Part shown: in pieces, positions 32,654 to 41,729 of the stretch
Layout: each line of letters begins with the position of its first letter
How positions within the stretch are numbered: position 1 is the first letter of the stretch
Source of the DNA: Moraxella sp.
GTDB lineage: Bacteria > Pseudomonadota > Gammaproteobacteria > Pseudomonadales > Moraxellaceae
DNA length: 64,000 nucleotides
NCBI GenBank assembly: GCA_030528385.1
Contig: JAUMYZ010000007.1
Location: 51,941-115,940, forward strand
Reading direction: 5' to 3'
Position numbers and translations under genes: made by a program
The notes under the pieces: model-generated
The model's database searches: none
Told to the model about the DNA's origin: nothing
Seen by the model: the letters and a program-made list of their open reading frames with translations, nothing else

Positions 32654-34441
32654 TTACGCATTTTTATCCAGCCGCCACTGTCTGTCTGTTGATATCGCCA
32701 ATTTGAGCTGATGATATTTTAACAAAGTTGAACGGTGTCCCACGCTGATGATTGTCATTGTGGGCAGTTTTTGTGCCAACAAGCGATACATGGCGTCTTC
32801 TAGCCCTTCGTCCATGCTGGCGCTGGCTTCGTCCAAAAACGCCACCGCAGGTTTGTGCAGCAGCAAACGCGCAAACGCCAATCGCTGTTGTTCGCCCAAG
32901 GACAAAATATGCGTCCAGTCGTGTTCTTCGTCAAGCTTGTCCGTCAGATGACCCAAATGCACTTCATCAAGCAGTTTTGCCATATCGTTCATGTCCACAT
33001 CGCTGGGCACAACGTGCGGATAATGCACCGCGTCAATCAGTTTCCCTTGGGGCAGATAGGGCTTTTGCGACAAAAACAGTGCGTCATCAGGGCGAGCAAT
33101 ATAACCGTCGGCATACGACCACAAACCCGCCACCGTACGCAGCAACGTGGTCTTGCCTGCGCCTGACTTGCCTTGGATAAGCAGTCTGCTGCCCTTAGGC
33201 AAATTCAGCGTCAGCTTGTCAATCAGCACCGTACCAACGGGGGATTTAACGGTGAGCTCATCAAACACCACATCAGTGTCATGGTGTTCAATCTTGGCTT
33301 GGCTGATGTTGCCCGCTTTGACAATCACGTCTTCAAAGCCAGTCAAACGGTCAAGCGTGGCTTTATATCTGGCAAAATCGTCATAGGCATTACGAAAATA
33401 GGACAAATTGCCATGCAAACGCCCAAACACTTGCATGGTCTGCATCAAATCGCCCAATTTGATTTGTTGTGAAAAATAACGCCCCACTTGTATCAACAGC
33501 GGAAACACCACCGAAACTTGGCTCACCACCAAGTTAAAACCCGAAAACTTCAGCGTGCGATACACGATGTCCCACATATTGCCAATCACTTGACGAAACT
33601 GACGATACAGCAAGTTTTTTTCTACTTTTTCGCCGGCATAAAAGGCAATGCTCTCGGCGTATTCTTTGACGCGAATCAGCGAATAACGATAATTGGCGTT
33701 CAGGCGTTCGTTGGCAAAGTTCAAATCAATCAATGGGCGACCCAACCAAAAAGCAATGGTGGTGGCAATGAGCACATAAATAAACACCAAAAACACCATC
33801 ATATGGGGAATGTCCACGCCCAACACTTTCATCGGCCCTGACAACCCCCACAACAAAATGGTAAAAGAGATGATGGAACTGACCGCCGAAATCACCCCTG
33901 TGGCAAATGATAAAGACTGCTTGACATACAGTTGCACGTCTTGTTGAATGCGTTGGTCGGGGTTGTCAAGCTCGCCAAAATTTTGTTGGGTCTTGTAGTA
34001 GGCTTGGTTGGCAAGCCATTTGTCCAGCAGATGGGCGTTGAGCCACTCAATCCAGTTGATGATAAAGCGCTGCTCGGCATAATAAGACAGCAAGGCATTG
34101 GCAACAGCAGCAGCAGCAATAAAACAAAACACCACCATCTGTTGCCAAAAGACGGTTTGGTTTAGGTCTTGTAGTGAGCTGTACATGGTGTTGTACCAGT
34201 TAGAATGCACCAAACTGATACGCACTTCTAGCAAAGTTAGCCCAACAATAAACACAAAAAACAACAAGGGCTTCACACTGCGCTTGGGGGTCAAGTAGCC
34301 TTCCGCCATTGACCAAAATTGTCTGCCCCAGCGGGTAAAACGTATTAACAAAAACATCGCCAAAGCAAACACCACCGCCGTGATGCTTAGGCTCTTGGCA
34401 ATCCACAAAGCAGAATCAATGAGTTCTTTTGACCAATCCAT
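32654..34441 (-). CDS. SbmA/YddA-type ABC transporter, permease-ATPase fusion
   Basis: Membrane protein of 595 residues. The first 330 form an SbmA/BacA-like ABC membrane domain with about six helices and the family motif GELDNPDQRIQQDVQ at 156-170. The last 200 form an ATPase: Walker A GKSGAGKTT at 424-432, signature LSLGEQQRLAFARLLL, Walker B AVAFLDEASASMD and switch His in ISVGHRS. Relatives include YddA, Rv1819c and peroxisomal ABCD proteins; substrates are peptides, cobalamin or fatty acyl compounds. The exact substrate here is unknown. A Fur-like AT palindrome lies about 85 bases upstream. Confidence 0.85.
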   Translation of the reverse strand: MDWSKELIDSALWIAKSLSITAVVFALAMFLLIRFTRWGRQFWSMAEGYLTPKRSVKPLLFFVFIVGLTLLEVRISLVHSNWYNTMYSSLQDLNQTVFWQQMVVFCFIAAAAVANALLSYYAEQRFIINWIEWLNAHLLDKWLANQAYYKTQQNFGELDNPDQRIQQDVQLYVKQSLSFATGVISAVSSIISFTILLWGLSGPMKVLGVDIPHMMVFLVFIYVLIATTIAFWLGRPLIDLNFANERLNANYRYSLIRVKEYAESIAFYAGEKVEKNLLYRQFRQVIGNMWDIVYRTLKFSGFNLVVSQVSVVFPLLIQVGRYFSQQIKLGDLMQTMQVFGRLHGNLSYFRNAYDDFARYKATLDRLTGFEDVIVKAGNISQAKIEHHDTDVVFDELTVKSPVGTVLIDKLTLNLPKGSRLLIQGKSGAGKTTLLRTVAGLWSYADGYIARPDDALFLSQKPYLPQGKLIDAVHYPHVVPSDVDMNDMAKLLDEVHLGHLTDKLDEEHDWTHILSLGEQQRLAFARLLLHKPAVAFLDEASASMDEGLEDAMYRLLAQKLPTMTIISVGHRSTLLKYHQLKLAISTDRQWRLDKNA

Positions 34442-34524
34442 TTTTTATACCAGCAAAAAATACCTGCGTATTCTAGCACAACGTTGGACAATTGGATAAC
34501 TATTGATGAGATTTTATATTATTT

Positions 34525-34537
34525 AATAATCATTATT
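34525..34537. promoter_or_regulatory. Fur-box-like palindrome upstream of ABC exporter gene
   Basis: The palindrome AATAATCATTATT matches 11 of 13 positions in the right part of the classical Fur consensus; the left hexamer matches poorly. It lies about 85 bases upstream of the exporter start codon in an AT-rich promoter region. Regulation by iron is only a suggestion. Confidence 0.3.
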
Positions 34538-34575
34538 ATTTATGACAACGGGCACGACAATCAATCAGCAAGCCG

Positions 34576-34710
34576 ATGGCAGCTTGTTGTAGCGTCTATT
34601 TTGGGCAAAATAATCGGGCGCATTTTGGCATCATAGATTTTGTTGGCGCAAATCATGGCTTGATTTGTCAGGATTGTCAAGCAGGACAAAAGTTAGTTAT
34701 CGCCCTTTAG
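34576..34710 (+). CDS. Short ORF of 44 codons, unknown
   Basis: An ATG at 34576 opens a frame that reads through VYFGQNNRAHFGIIDFVGAN and ICQDCQAG (one CxxC pair) to a TAG at 34710, overlapping the rarA 3' end by 18 bases on the opposite strand. The same frame is open 11 codons further upstream. No ribosome site is evident. It might be a gene remnant. Confidence 0.25.
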   Translation: MAACCSVYFGQNNRAHFGIIDFVGANHGLICQDCQAGQKLVIAL

Positions 34711-35961
34711 CCACGCCATATAAGCCTTGAGCGCTTGCTCTTTTGGGTTGTCGCCATATTGATAAAAACGCCGCCCAAGCAAACTGTCGGGCAAATACTG
34801 CTGGGGGTGATAATGGTTGGGGTAATCGTGCGGGTAGACATAGCCTTGACCATAACCTTGACTTTTCATCAGTGCCGTTACGCCATTTCTTAGGTGCAGT
34901 GGCACAGGCGATTGGTCGTGCTGGGCAACGCTCATCGCTTCGTTGATGGCTTTGTAGGCGGTATTGGATTTGGCAGAAGTCGCCAAATAAATCGCCACTT
35001 GTCCCAAAATAATACGCGCTTCTGGCATGCCAACCGCCTTGACGCTGCGCATGGCACTGTCCGCCAAAAGCAGTGCGTTGGGATTGGCAAGCCCAATGTC
35101 TTCGCTGGCACAGATAAGCAAACGTCTGGCAACAAACTCGGGCGGCTCGCCTGCCACAAGCATACGCGCCAACCAGTACAGCGCCGCATCAGCGTCCGAA
35201 CCACGAATGGATTTTATCATTGCTGACGCCAAATCGTAATGCATGTCCCCATCTTTGTCATAGCGTGGCAACAGCGTCTGGGCAACTTGTTCAATAAGCA
35301 CATGGTCAATGACGATGTTGCCTGTTTTGTTCGCTGCGGCGCTATAAACCGCCATTTCTAATAAATTAAGCGCCTTACGAACATCGCCACTGGCAAACTT
35401 GGCAATGGCGGCTGGCTCAACAAGGGTGATATCAAGGCTTTTTAAATAAGGGTCTTGGCTGATGGTGCGTTGCAACACTTGCACAATCTCATGCTCATCA
35501 GGCGGATACAGCCGATACACCTGACAGCGAGAAAGCAGCGCGTGATTGACACTAAACGATGGGTTTTCGGTGGTTGCGCCAATCAGCACAATCACGCCCT
35601 TTTCTACCGCGCCAAGCAGTGCGTCTTGTTGGGCTTTGTTAAAACGATGAATCTCGTCAATGAACAAAACAGGCGCACCAAAATTTAGCCCCTGTTCGTT
35701 GTTCATCAACTCCTTTAGCCCTTTGACCGTCAAATCCAATGCCGACAACCAATGAAACTGCCGACCCATCTTTGATGACAAAAGTCGCGCAATGGTGGTT
35801 TTGCCAATGCCTGCTTCGCCATGCAAAATCAAGCTGGGCAAATGTCCGCTTTGGAGCATGCGCGTGATGGGGGCGTCGCTGCCCAACAGATGTTCTTGTC
35901 CTACGATTTGCTCAAGCGATGTTGGGCGCATGCGTTCAGCAAGGGGAATGTGTGTGTTCAT
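34693..35961 (-). CDS. rarA: RarA (MgsA), replication-associated recombination AAA+ ATPase
   Basis: Clamp-loader-like ATPase of 422 residues acting at stalled replication forks. The start MNTHIPLAERMRPTSLEQIVGQEHLLG is typical. Walker A is HGEAGIGKTTIARLL, Walker B VLFIDEIHRFNKAQQDALL, sensor 1 IGATTENPSFSVN. The C-terminal tetramerisation part carries RGSDADAALYWLARML and FVARRLLICASEDIGLANP. The ATG at 35961 overlaps the upstream gene's stop (ATGA), so translation is coupled. Confidence 0.94.
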   Translation of the reverse strand: MNTHIPLAERMRPTSLEQIVGQEHLLGSDAPITRMLQSGHLPSLILHGEAGIGKTTIARLLSSKMGRQFHWLSALDLTVKGLKELMNNEQGLNFGAPVLFIDEIHRFNKAQQDALLGAVEKGVIVLIGATTENPSFSVNHALLSRCQVYRLYPPDEHEIVQVLQRTISQDPYLKSLDITLVEPAAIAKFASGDVRKALNLLEMAVYSAAANKTGNIVIDHVLIEQVAQTLLPRYDKDGDMHYDLASAMIKSIRGSDADAALYWLARMLVAGEPPEFVARRLLICASEDIGLANPNALLLADSAMRSVKAVGMPEARIILGQVAIYLATSAKSNTAYKAINEAMSVAQHDQSPVPLHLRNGVTALMKSQGYGQGYVYPHDYPNHYHPQQYLPDSLLGRRFYQYGDNPKEQALKAYMAWLKGDN

Positions 35962-37178
35962 AAGTTTTGCCATTTTGGGGTACAAAAGTGCCAATAAGCG
36001 CTGACGATGTGTATGATTATTACCAATATCAATACCACAAACACCCGCACGAATACTGCGCTTATCAGTAGCGGTAAAAACACAAACATCAGTGCGTATA
36101 ATAAAAAACAGACCTCGGCTTGCACGCTCAAGCGCCGATTGACCACCAGCGTTTGTTGGCAGTTATGGCAGCGGTAGTGCTCTTGGTGTTTGTAAATACG
36201 CTGCGAATAACAATGCGGGCAATGTGGCACACTGGGGCGAAAAATATCCGCCAATGTCACTAATGCTGCGCCAATTTTGTCGTCGTCTTTGACCTGCATT
36301 AGACTGTCCACGCCTTGTCTGATGGGATTGATGATGGGTTTTTTGTTGGCAGACACTTGTTTTTGTTGTTGAATATCTGTCCAAAGCAACCAAGCCATCA
36401 AGCCCACCACAGCAACCAACAAACCACCAACAAATATTTGTATGGTGGCAAACCAATGCGACCAACCATCAAGCAACTGCCAAAGCAGCATCCAACCAAA
36501 CGCCACGCCAAGATACAGCCAGCCATTACGCTTAGCTATTAACAGTGCAAACGTGCCAAAACCAACTCCATCAGGCAATGTCTCCATCAGCACGCTTTTA
36601 TGACAATGCGGACAAAACATCACGCCCTGATGGCAGTCTGCCAAACAAAAAGTGCGCCGACAATCATCGTGTGGACAAACAGACGTGGCATTTTTGGGAC
36701 TGACAATGTTGGGGATTTTGCCCAGCCAAATATCTTCACAAATCTTGCCTTGCTGCTCAATGTTGTATTGCCAAAAGTTTTTGTTTTCATCAAAGGTATA
36801 ACGATAGGGATTATAACGAAAACCACTCAAATAATAAGCACTTTGTAGCCACGCCCCCTTTAGCAGCACACACACGCCTTGTTGATACTGAAACACATGG
36901 GTCATTTCATGAATGAACACTTGTTTGTACATCGCCCCCGCCGCGCTAAAGTCATCTTGGTGGTGCTTTTTACCGACAAATATCCAGCCATTGGGCGCAA
37001 TAAACACATCATCCGCCTGCCACGGCACATAAGGATAATCAACAATCCTGACCCGCTCATAATCCACCAAATCACCAAACACCGTCTTGGCAAGCGCCGT
37101 CTCACCGTCGGTCAAAGCACGGACAAAGGGCTTGTGCTTTTGGTGTTTTTTGATAAGCCAAGGCAACATTAACATCAC
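35958..37178 (-). CDS. Membrane HEXXH metalloprotease-like protein with zinc ribbons
   Basis: Predicted 406-residue protein with a likely zinc-peptidase site HEMTH at residues 90-94 in IHEMTHVFQYQQG. The preceding LTDGETALAKTVFGD and IAPNGWIFV resemble HEXXH domains found near type VI secretion or Rhs genes (vgr-related proteins), as I recall them. Two Cys-rich ribbons follow, CPHDDC...CPHCHK near 168-190 and CPHCYS...CHNC near 325-345, with membrane helices between (about 205-265) and at the C-terminus. The start is GTG at 37178 or ATG three bases later. It overlaps both neighbours by four bases. Function unknown. Confidence 0.6.
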   Translation of the reverse strand: MMLMLPWLIKKHQKHKPFVRALTDGETALAKTVFGDLVDYERVRIVDYPYVPWQADDVFIAPNGWIFVGKKHHQDDFSAAGAMYKQVFIHEMTHVFQYQQGVCVLLKGAWLQSAYYLSGFRYNPYRYTFDENKNFWQYNIEQQGKICEDIWLGKIPNIVSPKNATSVCPHDDCRRTFCLADCHQGVMFCPHCHKSVLMETLPDGVGFGTFALLIAKRNGWLYLGVAFGWMLLWQLLDGWSHWFATIQIFVGGLLVAVVGLMAWLLWTDIQQQKQVSANKKPIINPIRQGVDSLMQVKDDDKIGAALVTLADIFRPSVPHCPHCYSQRIYKHQEHYRCHNCQQTLVVNRRLSVQAEVCFLLYALMFVFLPLLISAVFVRVFVVLILVIIIHIVSAYWHFCTPKWQNL

Positions 37179-37315
37179 ATCAGTTCGCCATCCACCACCT
37201 GCAAAAACAAGCGTCTGCTCAAATATCCCACCGCAAAGCTATGATGGACGAGCGTTTGAAGTTGGGTGTTGGCATAATATTCGTCTTGTTTGGCTTTGGT
37301 TATGGCTGTCTTCAC
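37175..37315 (-). CDS. Small ORF (46 codons), GTG start, upstream of metalloprotease gene
   Basis: A GTG at 37315 is preceded by a strong AAGGAG seven bases upstream and opens a 46-codon frame (VKTAITKAKQDEYYANTQLQ ... LFLQVVDGELM). Its TGA stop overlaps the GTG start of the next gene, a classic sign of translational coupling. The peptide is basic at the start and shows no signal or membrane helix. I do not recognise it; it could be a real small protein or a leader. Confidence 0.55.
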   Translation of the reverse strand: MKTAITKAKQDEYYANTQLQTLVHHSFAVGYLSRRLFLQVVDGELM

Positions 37316-37379
37316 AAAATCGCTCCTTGGACATCGCCCACACCATGCTGGGCTACTCACGGTTGACACAGGCGTATTT

Positions 37380-37409
37380 AAAAAACCACCTGAGTGGCTG
37401 CTCAGGTGG
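37380..37409 (-). terminator. Rho-independent terminator after oppA
   Basis: A perfect 9-bp stem CCACCTGAG/CTCAGGTGG with a 6-base loop is followed on the minus strand by six T. It lies 12 bases past the oppA stop. Confidence 0.88.
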
Positions 37410-37420
37410 TGTGATGGACA

Positions 37421-39079
37421 TCAGTGCTTAAGGATTTTTAGGTCTTTGATGTGGTAGTTGTTGAGCGGGTCAGCTTCAGCAAATCCTTGCACATAAGGCT
37501 TAATCAAACGTGGCGACACATATTGATACACAAAGATGGTGGCACTGTCTTTGTCTAGTAAGGCTTCGGCTTGGTGGTAAAGCTCAGCACGCTGCTCAGG
37601 CGTTACATCAGCCCCCAAAGTTTTGTTCATGATGGCATCAAACTCAGGGCTGTTGTACTTGCCGTAGTTGCCAGAGTCGGTGGACAGTAAGGTGTTAAGA
37701 AAGGTTGATGGCTCGTTGTAGTCGGCACACCAGCCACCACGCGACATTTGGTGTTTTTGATTGCGGCGCGTTTCCAGATAAGTTTTCCACTCTTGGTTGT
37801 TGAGCGTGGCTTCTACAAAGCCCAAGTCCTTTTTCCAAAACGATGCCACTGCCACTGCCAATGTTTTGTGTTGTTCGTTGGTGTTGTACAGCAGTTCAAA
37901 TTTGAGTGGATTGCTTTCGTTATAGCCAGCTTCGTTGAGCAGTCTTTTGGCTTCAGCAATGCGCTTTTCTCTGTCCCAGCTTACCCATTCTGGGGTGTAG
38001 TTTTTCATGCCGTCTGTGCTTTCGGGGGTGTATTGGTGTGCTGGCTTTTGTCCTTGATTGAGAATTTTGTAAGCGATGGTGTCGCGGTCAAGCGTCAAAG
38101 ACAGCGCCTTGCGCACACGCACATCATTAAAGGGTGGCTTGGTGTGGTTAAAGTCGTAATAATAGGTACACAGTCTGGGTTGCACCCTGACTTGGTCGCC
38201 CAGCTCTTTTTTGAGCGATTCAAACTGGGTGGGCGGCAGTGCATCATAAGTAACGTCAATCTCGCCAGCTTTGTAGCGCGCCACATCGGTGGTGTCGGCG
38301 GTAATGCTAAGGAAAGTGGCGGTGTTGATGGTGGTTTTGTCGTTGTTGTAGTAGCTTGGGTTGCGCTCAAGCACAATACGCTCGTTTACTTGCCAATCTT
38401 TGAGCTTATAAGCGCCATTGCCCACGAAGTTCTGGGGCGATGTCCATTTGTCGCCGTGGGCTTGTACCACTTTTTGATTGACAGGCTTGACCGACGTGTG
38501 GAACATGGCATTGGGGAAATAAGGCACAGGCTCCGACAGGGTAATCTCCAGCGTCTTGTCATCAATGGCTTTAACGCCGAGCGTCTCAGGTTTGGCTTTG
38601 CCATCAACCACCGCTTCGGCATTGGCAACCTTCAAACCGACCAAATAAGTGGCATAAGGCGAAGCGGTTACAGGGTCTACCAAGCGTCGTAAGCTGTACA
38701 CAAAATCATGGGCGGTTACAGGGTCGCCATTTGACCAGTTGGCATCGCGCAGTTTGAATGTCCAAACTTTGTTGTCAGGACTGCTCCATTCACTTGCCAT
38801 GCCAGGGGCAATCTTGCCATTGCTGTCGGTGGTGGTCAAGCCTTCAAACATCTGGCGTATCAAGTTGGATTCGGGCACGCCGCTGACTTTGTGCGGGTCA
38901 AGCGATTCAGGTTCGGCGGCGTTGTTTAGGGTGATTTCTTGGACATCGGCAAGCTCGCCAGTTGGGGCGCTTGTGGCACTGCTGTCAGCAGCTTTTTGGG
39001 CAGCTTTGTCATTGCCACAACCAAACAAAGCCAAACTGATGGCAACCAATAATGCCGATGGTATCAATTTTGTGTTCAT
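37421..39079 (-). CDS. oppA: OppA-like oligopeptide-binding lipoprotein
   Basis: Solute-binding protein (SBP family 5) of 552 residues. The second of two tandem ATG codons (39079) has AAGGA at a good distance. Signal peptide ends in lipobox LFGC with Cys near residue 21. Family signatures: LNNAAEPESLDPHKVSG, IRQMFEGL, FKLRDANWSNGDPVTAHDFVYS and FVGNGAYKLKDW. It delivers peptides to the OppBCDF pore, encoded about 5 kb away on the other strand; specificity could instead be murein peptides (MppA-like). Confidence 0.92.
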   Translation of the reverse strand: MNTKLIPSALLVAISLALFGCGNDKAAQKAADSSATSAPTGELADVQEITLNNAAEPESLDPHKVSGVPESNLIRQMFEGLTTTDSNGKIAPGMASEWSSPDNKVWTFKLRDANWSNGDPVTAHDFVYSLRRLVDPVTASPYATYLVGLKVANAEAVVDGKAKPETLGVKAIDDKTLEITLSEPVPYFPNAMFHTSVKPVNQKVVQAHGDKWTSPQNFVGNGAYKLKDWQVNERIVLERNPSYYNNDKTTINTATFLSITADTTDVARYKAGEIDVTYDALPPTQFESLKKELGDQVRVQPRLCTYYYDFNHTKPPFNDVRVRKALSLTLDRDTIAYKILNQGQKPAHQYTPESTDGMKNYTPEWVSWDREKRIAEAKRLLNEAGYNESNPLKFELLYNTNEQHKTLAVAVASFWKKDLGFVEATLNNQEWKTYLETRRNQKHQMSRGGWCADYNEPSTFLNTLLSTDSGNYGKYNSPEFDAIMNKTLGADVTPEQRAELYHQAEALLDKDSATIFVYQYVSPRLIKPYVQGFAEADPLNNYHIKDLKILKH

Positions 39080-39280
39080 CATCTGTCCTTACAATTTGTT
39101 GTCTGCTGCCGTCCTAGAATTAACGACAAGCTATATATAAGCCAATAATCAACAAAAAGTCAAGCATATTTCTACAGTTTTGACAAAATGTATCCATAAC
39201 TTGCTTGTGTTTGTTGTTTGTCATTTTCCCAAATAAAAATACAGCCAAAGATTGACTGTATTTTAAGCAAACCAAATGCT

Positions 39281-40777
39281 TTATTTGAGCATGCGCTGCA
39301 TTTGTTCAAAACGCTCGGTGATTTCACGCTTGGGCGGCGGAGTGATAAGGCTGACCACCACCGTGGCGATGGCACTGAACAAAAAGCCAGGCATGATAGA
39401 ATAAATCGCGTCATTGGCAGGTTTGCCACCGATTTCAAAACCACCATACACCCAAATAATCACCGTCAAAGCACCAACAATCATGCCAGCGAGCGCCCCA
39501 AAGCGGTTCATGCGTTTCCACATCAAGCTAAGCAGCACCAAAGGACCAAACGCCGCGCCAAAGCCAGCCCATGCGTGCGACACCAGCTTGAGCACCGAGC
39601 TGTTTTTATCGCCAGCGAGTATGATGGCAACGATTGCCACAATCACCACCGAAATGCGTCCAATCATCACTTGGCGTGCTTCTGTGGCTTCTTTGTCCAA
39701 AAACAGCTTATAGACATCGCGGGTGAGTGAGCTTGACACCACCAACAGTTGGCTGGAGATGGTGCTCATAATCGCCGCCAAAATCGCCGCCAACAAAAAG
39801 CCTGAAATCAAAGGGTGAAATAGGATTTGTGAAAACACCAAAAAGATGGTTTCTGGGTCGTCCAGTTTCATGCCATTGTTGTGGATATACGCCACACCTG
39901 ACAGACCCACCATCAGCGCGCCAATCAAACTTAAAATCATCCAGCTCATGCCAATGCCGCACGCCACAGGCACGTCCTTGACCGAACGAATCGCCATAAA
40001 ACGCACGATGATGTGTGGTTGTCCAAAATAGCCCAGACCCCACGCCGCCAGCGAAATCGCCCCCATCACACTAACACCGCTCATGATGTTAAACAGCTCA
40101 GGATTGACAGATTTGGCAACGTCAATGCCCGCCGAAACACCGCCAATCTCATTAAACGCCACAAAAGGCACAAGCAACATGGCAACGAGCATAATCACCC
40201 CTTGCACAAAGTCGGTCAAAGACACCGCCAAAAAGCCGCCAAACAGGGTATAAAGCACCACCACACCAGCCGTTACCCACAGTCCAAGCTGATAACTCAT
40301 GCCCAGCGAACTCTCAAAGAGTTTGCCACCGCCAACCAAACTGGCCGCGGTATATACCGTAAAGAACAAAATCACCACCACCGCTGACATCATGCGCAAT
40401 GCGTGCGACGAATCATCAAAACGGTTGGCAAAAAAGTCAGGCAATGTTACGGCATTGTCAGCAATCTCGGTATAAACGCGCAGGCGCGGCGCAACCAAAA
40501 GATAGTTGGCAAACGCACCCAGCGTCAAGCCCCCTGCAATCCAAAAACTCACAATGCCTGAAGCGTACATATAACCAGGCAAGCCCAAAAGCAACCAGCC
40601 TGACATATCGGACGCACCCGCCGATAATGCTGCCACCGCAGGACTTAGGTTACGCCCGCCCAACATATAGCCTTCAACATCGTTTTTTTGTTTGAAATAG
40701 GCATATATCCCAATGGCAACCATGATGACAAAATAGGCAGCCAACGAAATCCATACGCCAGAAGCCACTGTATTCAT
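39281..40777 (-). CDS. putP: PutP, sodium/proline symporter
   Basis: Solute:sodium symporter of 498 residues with about 13 membrane helices. The sequence has GGRNLSPAVAALSAGASDMSGWLLLG (the SSS-family Na+ and proline site, quoted in part), FANRFDDSSHALRM, and WGLGYFGQPHIIVRFMAI, all very close to E. coli PutP. It imports proline for catabolism or osmoprotection. No putA is adjacent. Confidence 0.93.
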   Translation of the reverse strand: MNTVASGVWISLAAYFVIMVAIGIYAYFKQKNDVEGYMLGGRNLSPAVAALSAGASDMSGWLLLGLPGYMYASGIVSFWIAGGLTLGAFANYLLVAPRLRVYTEIADNAVTLPDFFANRFDDSSHALRMMSAVVVILFFTVYTAASLVGGGKLFESSLGMSYQLGLWVTAGVVVLYTLFGGFLAVSLTDFVQGVIMLVAMLLVPFVAFNEIGGVSAGIDVAKSVNPELFNIMSGVSVMGAISLAAWGLGYFGQPHIIVRFMAIRSVKDVPVACGIGMSWMILSLIGALMVGLSGVAYIHNNGMKLDDPETIFLVFSQILFHPLISGFLLAAILAAIMSTISSQLLVVSSSLTRDVYKLFLDKEATEARQVMIGRISVVIVAIVAIILAGDKNSSVLKLVSHAWAGFGAAFGPLVLLSLMWKRMNRFGALAGMIVGALTVIIWVYGGFEIGGKPANDAIYSIMPGFLFSAIATVVVSLITPPPKREITERFEQMQRMLK

Positions 40778-40970
40778 GACATTCTCCTTGTATTTGGTTG
40801 TTTTTTGTGCGCGATTGACTTATATAGAGTTATCACAAATTTTGTTGGTCATATAAAAAAATGTGATATATTTATAAGTTTTTTAACATCAAGTAGCATT
40901 ATAGCAAAAAATACGACCAAATACGAAATTTTCTCATTAGGTCAAGTGTTTGAATTATCCAAAAAGACAC

Positions 40971-40999
40971 TTGGTAAATGAACAAAACCTTGTTATAAT
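40971..40999 (+). promoter_or_regulatory. Putative rplY promoter with extended -10
   Basis: TTGGTA (40971-40976) and a perfect TATAAT (40994-40999) are spaced 17 bases, with TG one base before the -10. About 60 bases of leader precede rplY. Confidence 0.65.
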
Positions 41000-41059
41000 A
41001 GGCAGATTTGTAGAGCCCATAGCTGGTCGCAAGTTATGGACATTTTTTAAGGAACTGTC

Positions 41060-41659
41060 ATGAGTTATACGCTAAATGCCGTTGTGCGCAACGAACAAGA
41101 GCAGGGCAAAGGTGCGAGCCGCCGCCTGCGCAAACAAAACCTAGTACCAGCCATCGTCTATGGCGGTAATGACAAAGCGGTCAGCATCTGCGTCAAAAAC
41201 AACGAATTGGTGCGCGCCCTAGAAGATGAAGCCTTTTTTTCAAGCCTAATCAACTTGTCTTTAGACGGCGGCAGCGAAGAAGTGGTCATCAAAGCCTTGC
41301 AACGCCACCCATCAAAAGGCATTCCGCTGCATGTGGACTTTCAGCGTGTGGTGCGCGGTCAAAGCATGAACTTTACTGTGCCTTTGCACTTTGTGGGCAC
41401 GTCTGTTGGCGCCAAAGCAGGTGGCGTGTTGTCCACCAACATCACCGAAGTTGAAGTAACTTGCTTGCCACGTCAGTTGCCTGAGTTTATTGAAGTGGAC
41501 GTAACAGCGCTTAACGTTGGCGATTTGCTGCGTTTGTCTGACATCAAACTTCCAGAAGGCTTGAGCGTGGTTGAGCTCACTCACGGTGGCACCGACCGCG
41601 TGGTGGTGAGCGTACAAGCACCAACCGTTGAACCAAAGAGCGAAGACAGCGCCGAATAA
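41060..41659 (+). CDS. rplY: 50S ribosomal protein L25 (CTC form)
   Basis: 5S rRNA-binding protein of 199 residues, the long form with a C-terminal CTC domain. N-terminal segment includes GKGASRRLRKQNLVPAIVYGG, and HVDFQRVVRGQSM and LPEGLSVVELTHG mark the second half. RBS AAGGAA precedes the ATG. It pairs with pth downstream, a common arrangement, and has a terminator-like hairpin between. Confidence 0.96.
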   Translation: MSYTLNAVVRNEQEQGKGASRRLRKQNLVPAIVYGGNDKAVSICVKNNELVRALEDEAFFSSLINLSLDGGSEEVVIKALQRHPSKGIPLHVDFQRVVRGQSMNFTVPLHFVGTSVGAKAGGVLSTNITEVEVTCLPRQLPEFIEVDVTALNVGDLLRLSDIKLPEGLSVVELTHGGTDRVVVSVQAPTVEPKSEDSAE

Positions 41660-41676
41660 GCGCCGATTTGACCGAT

Positions 41677-41709
41677 AAAGCCAATAGAGTTTCTGTTGGC
41701 TTTATTTTT
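41677..41709 (+). terminator. Terminator-like hairpin between rplY and pth
   Basis: AAAGCCAA and TTGGCTTT form an 8-bp stem around an 11-base loop, followed by ATTTTTATT. It probably ends most rplY transcripts or attenuates pth. Confidence 0.65.
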
Positions 41710-41729
41710 ATTGATTTGTTGGAAAAACG

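Noticed and set aside
37748..38692. 314-codon plus-strand frame antisense to oppA
   Set aside because: Long but exactly mirrors the codon structure of oppA; no family resemblance.
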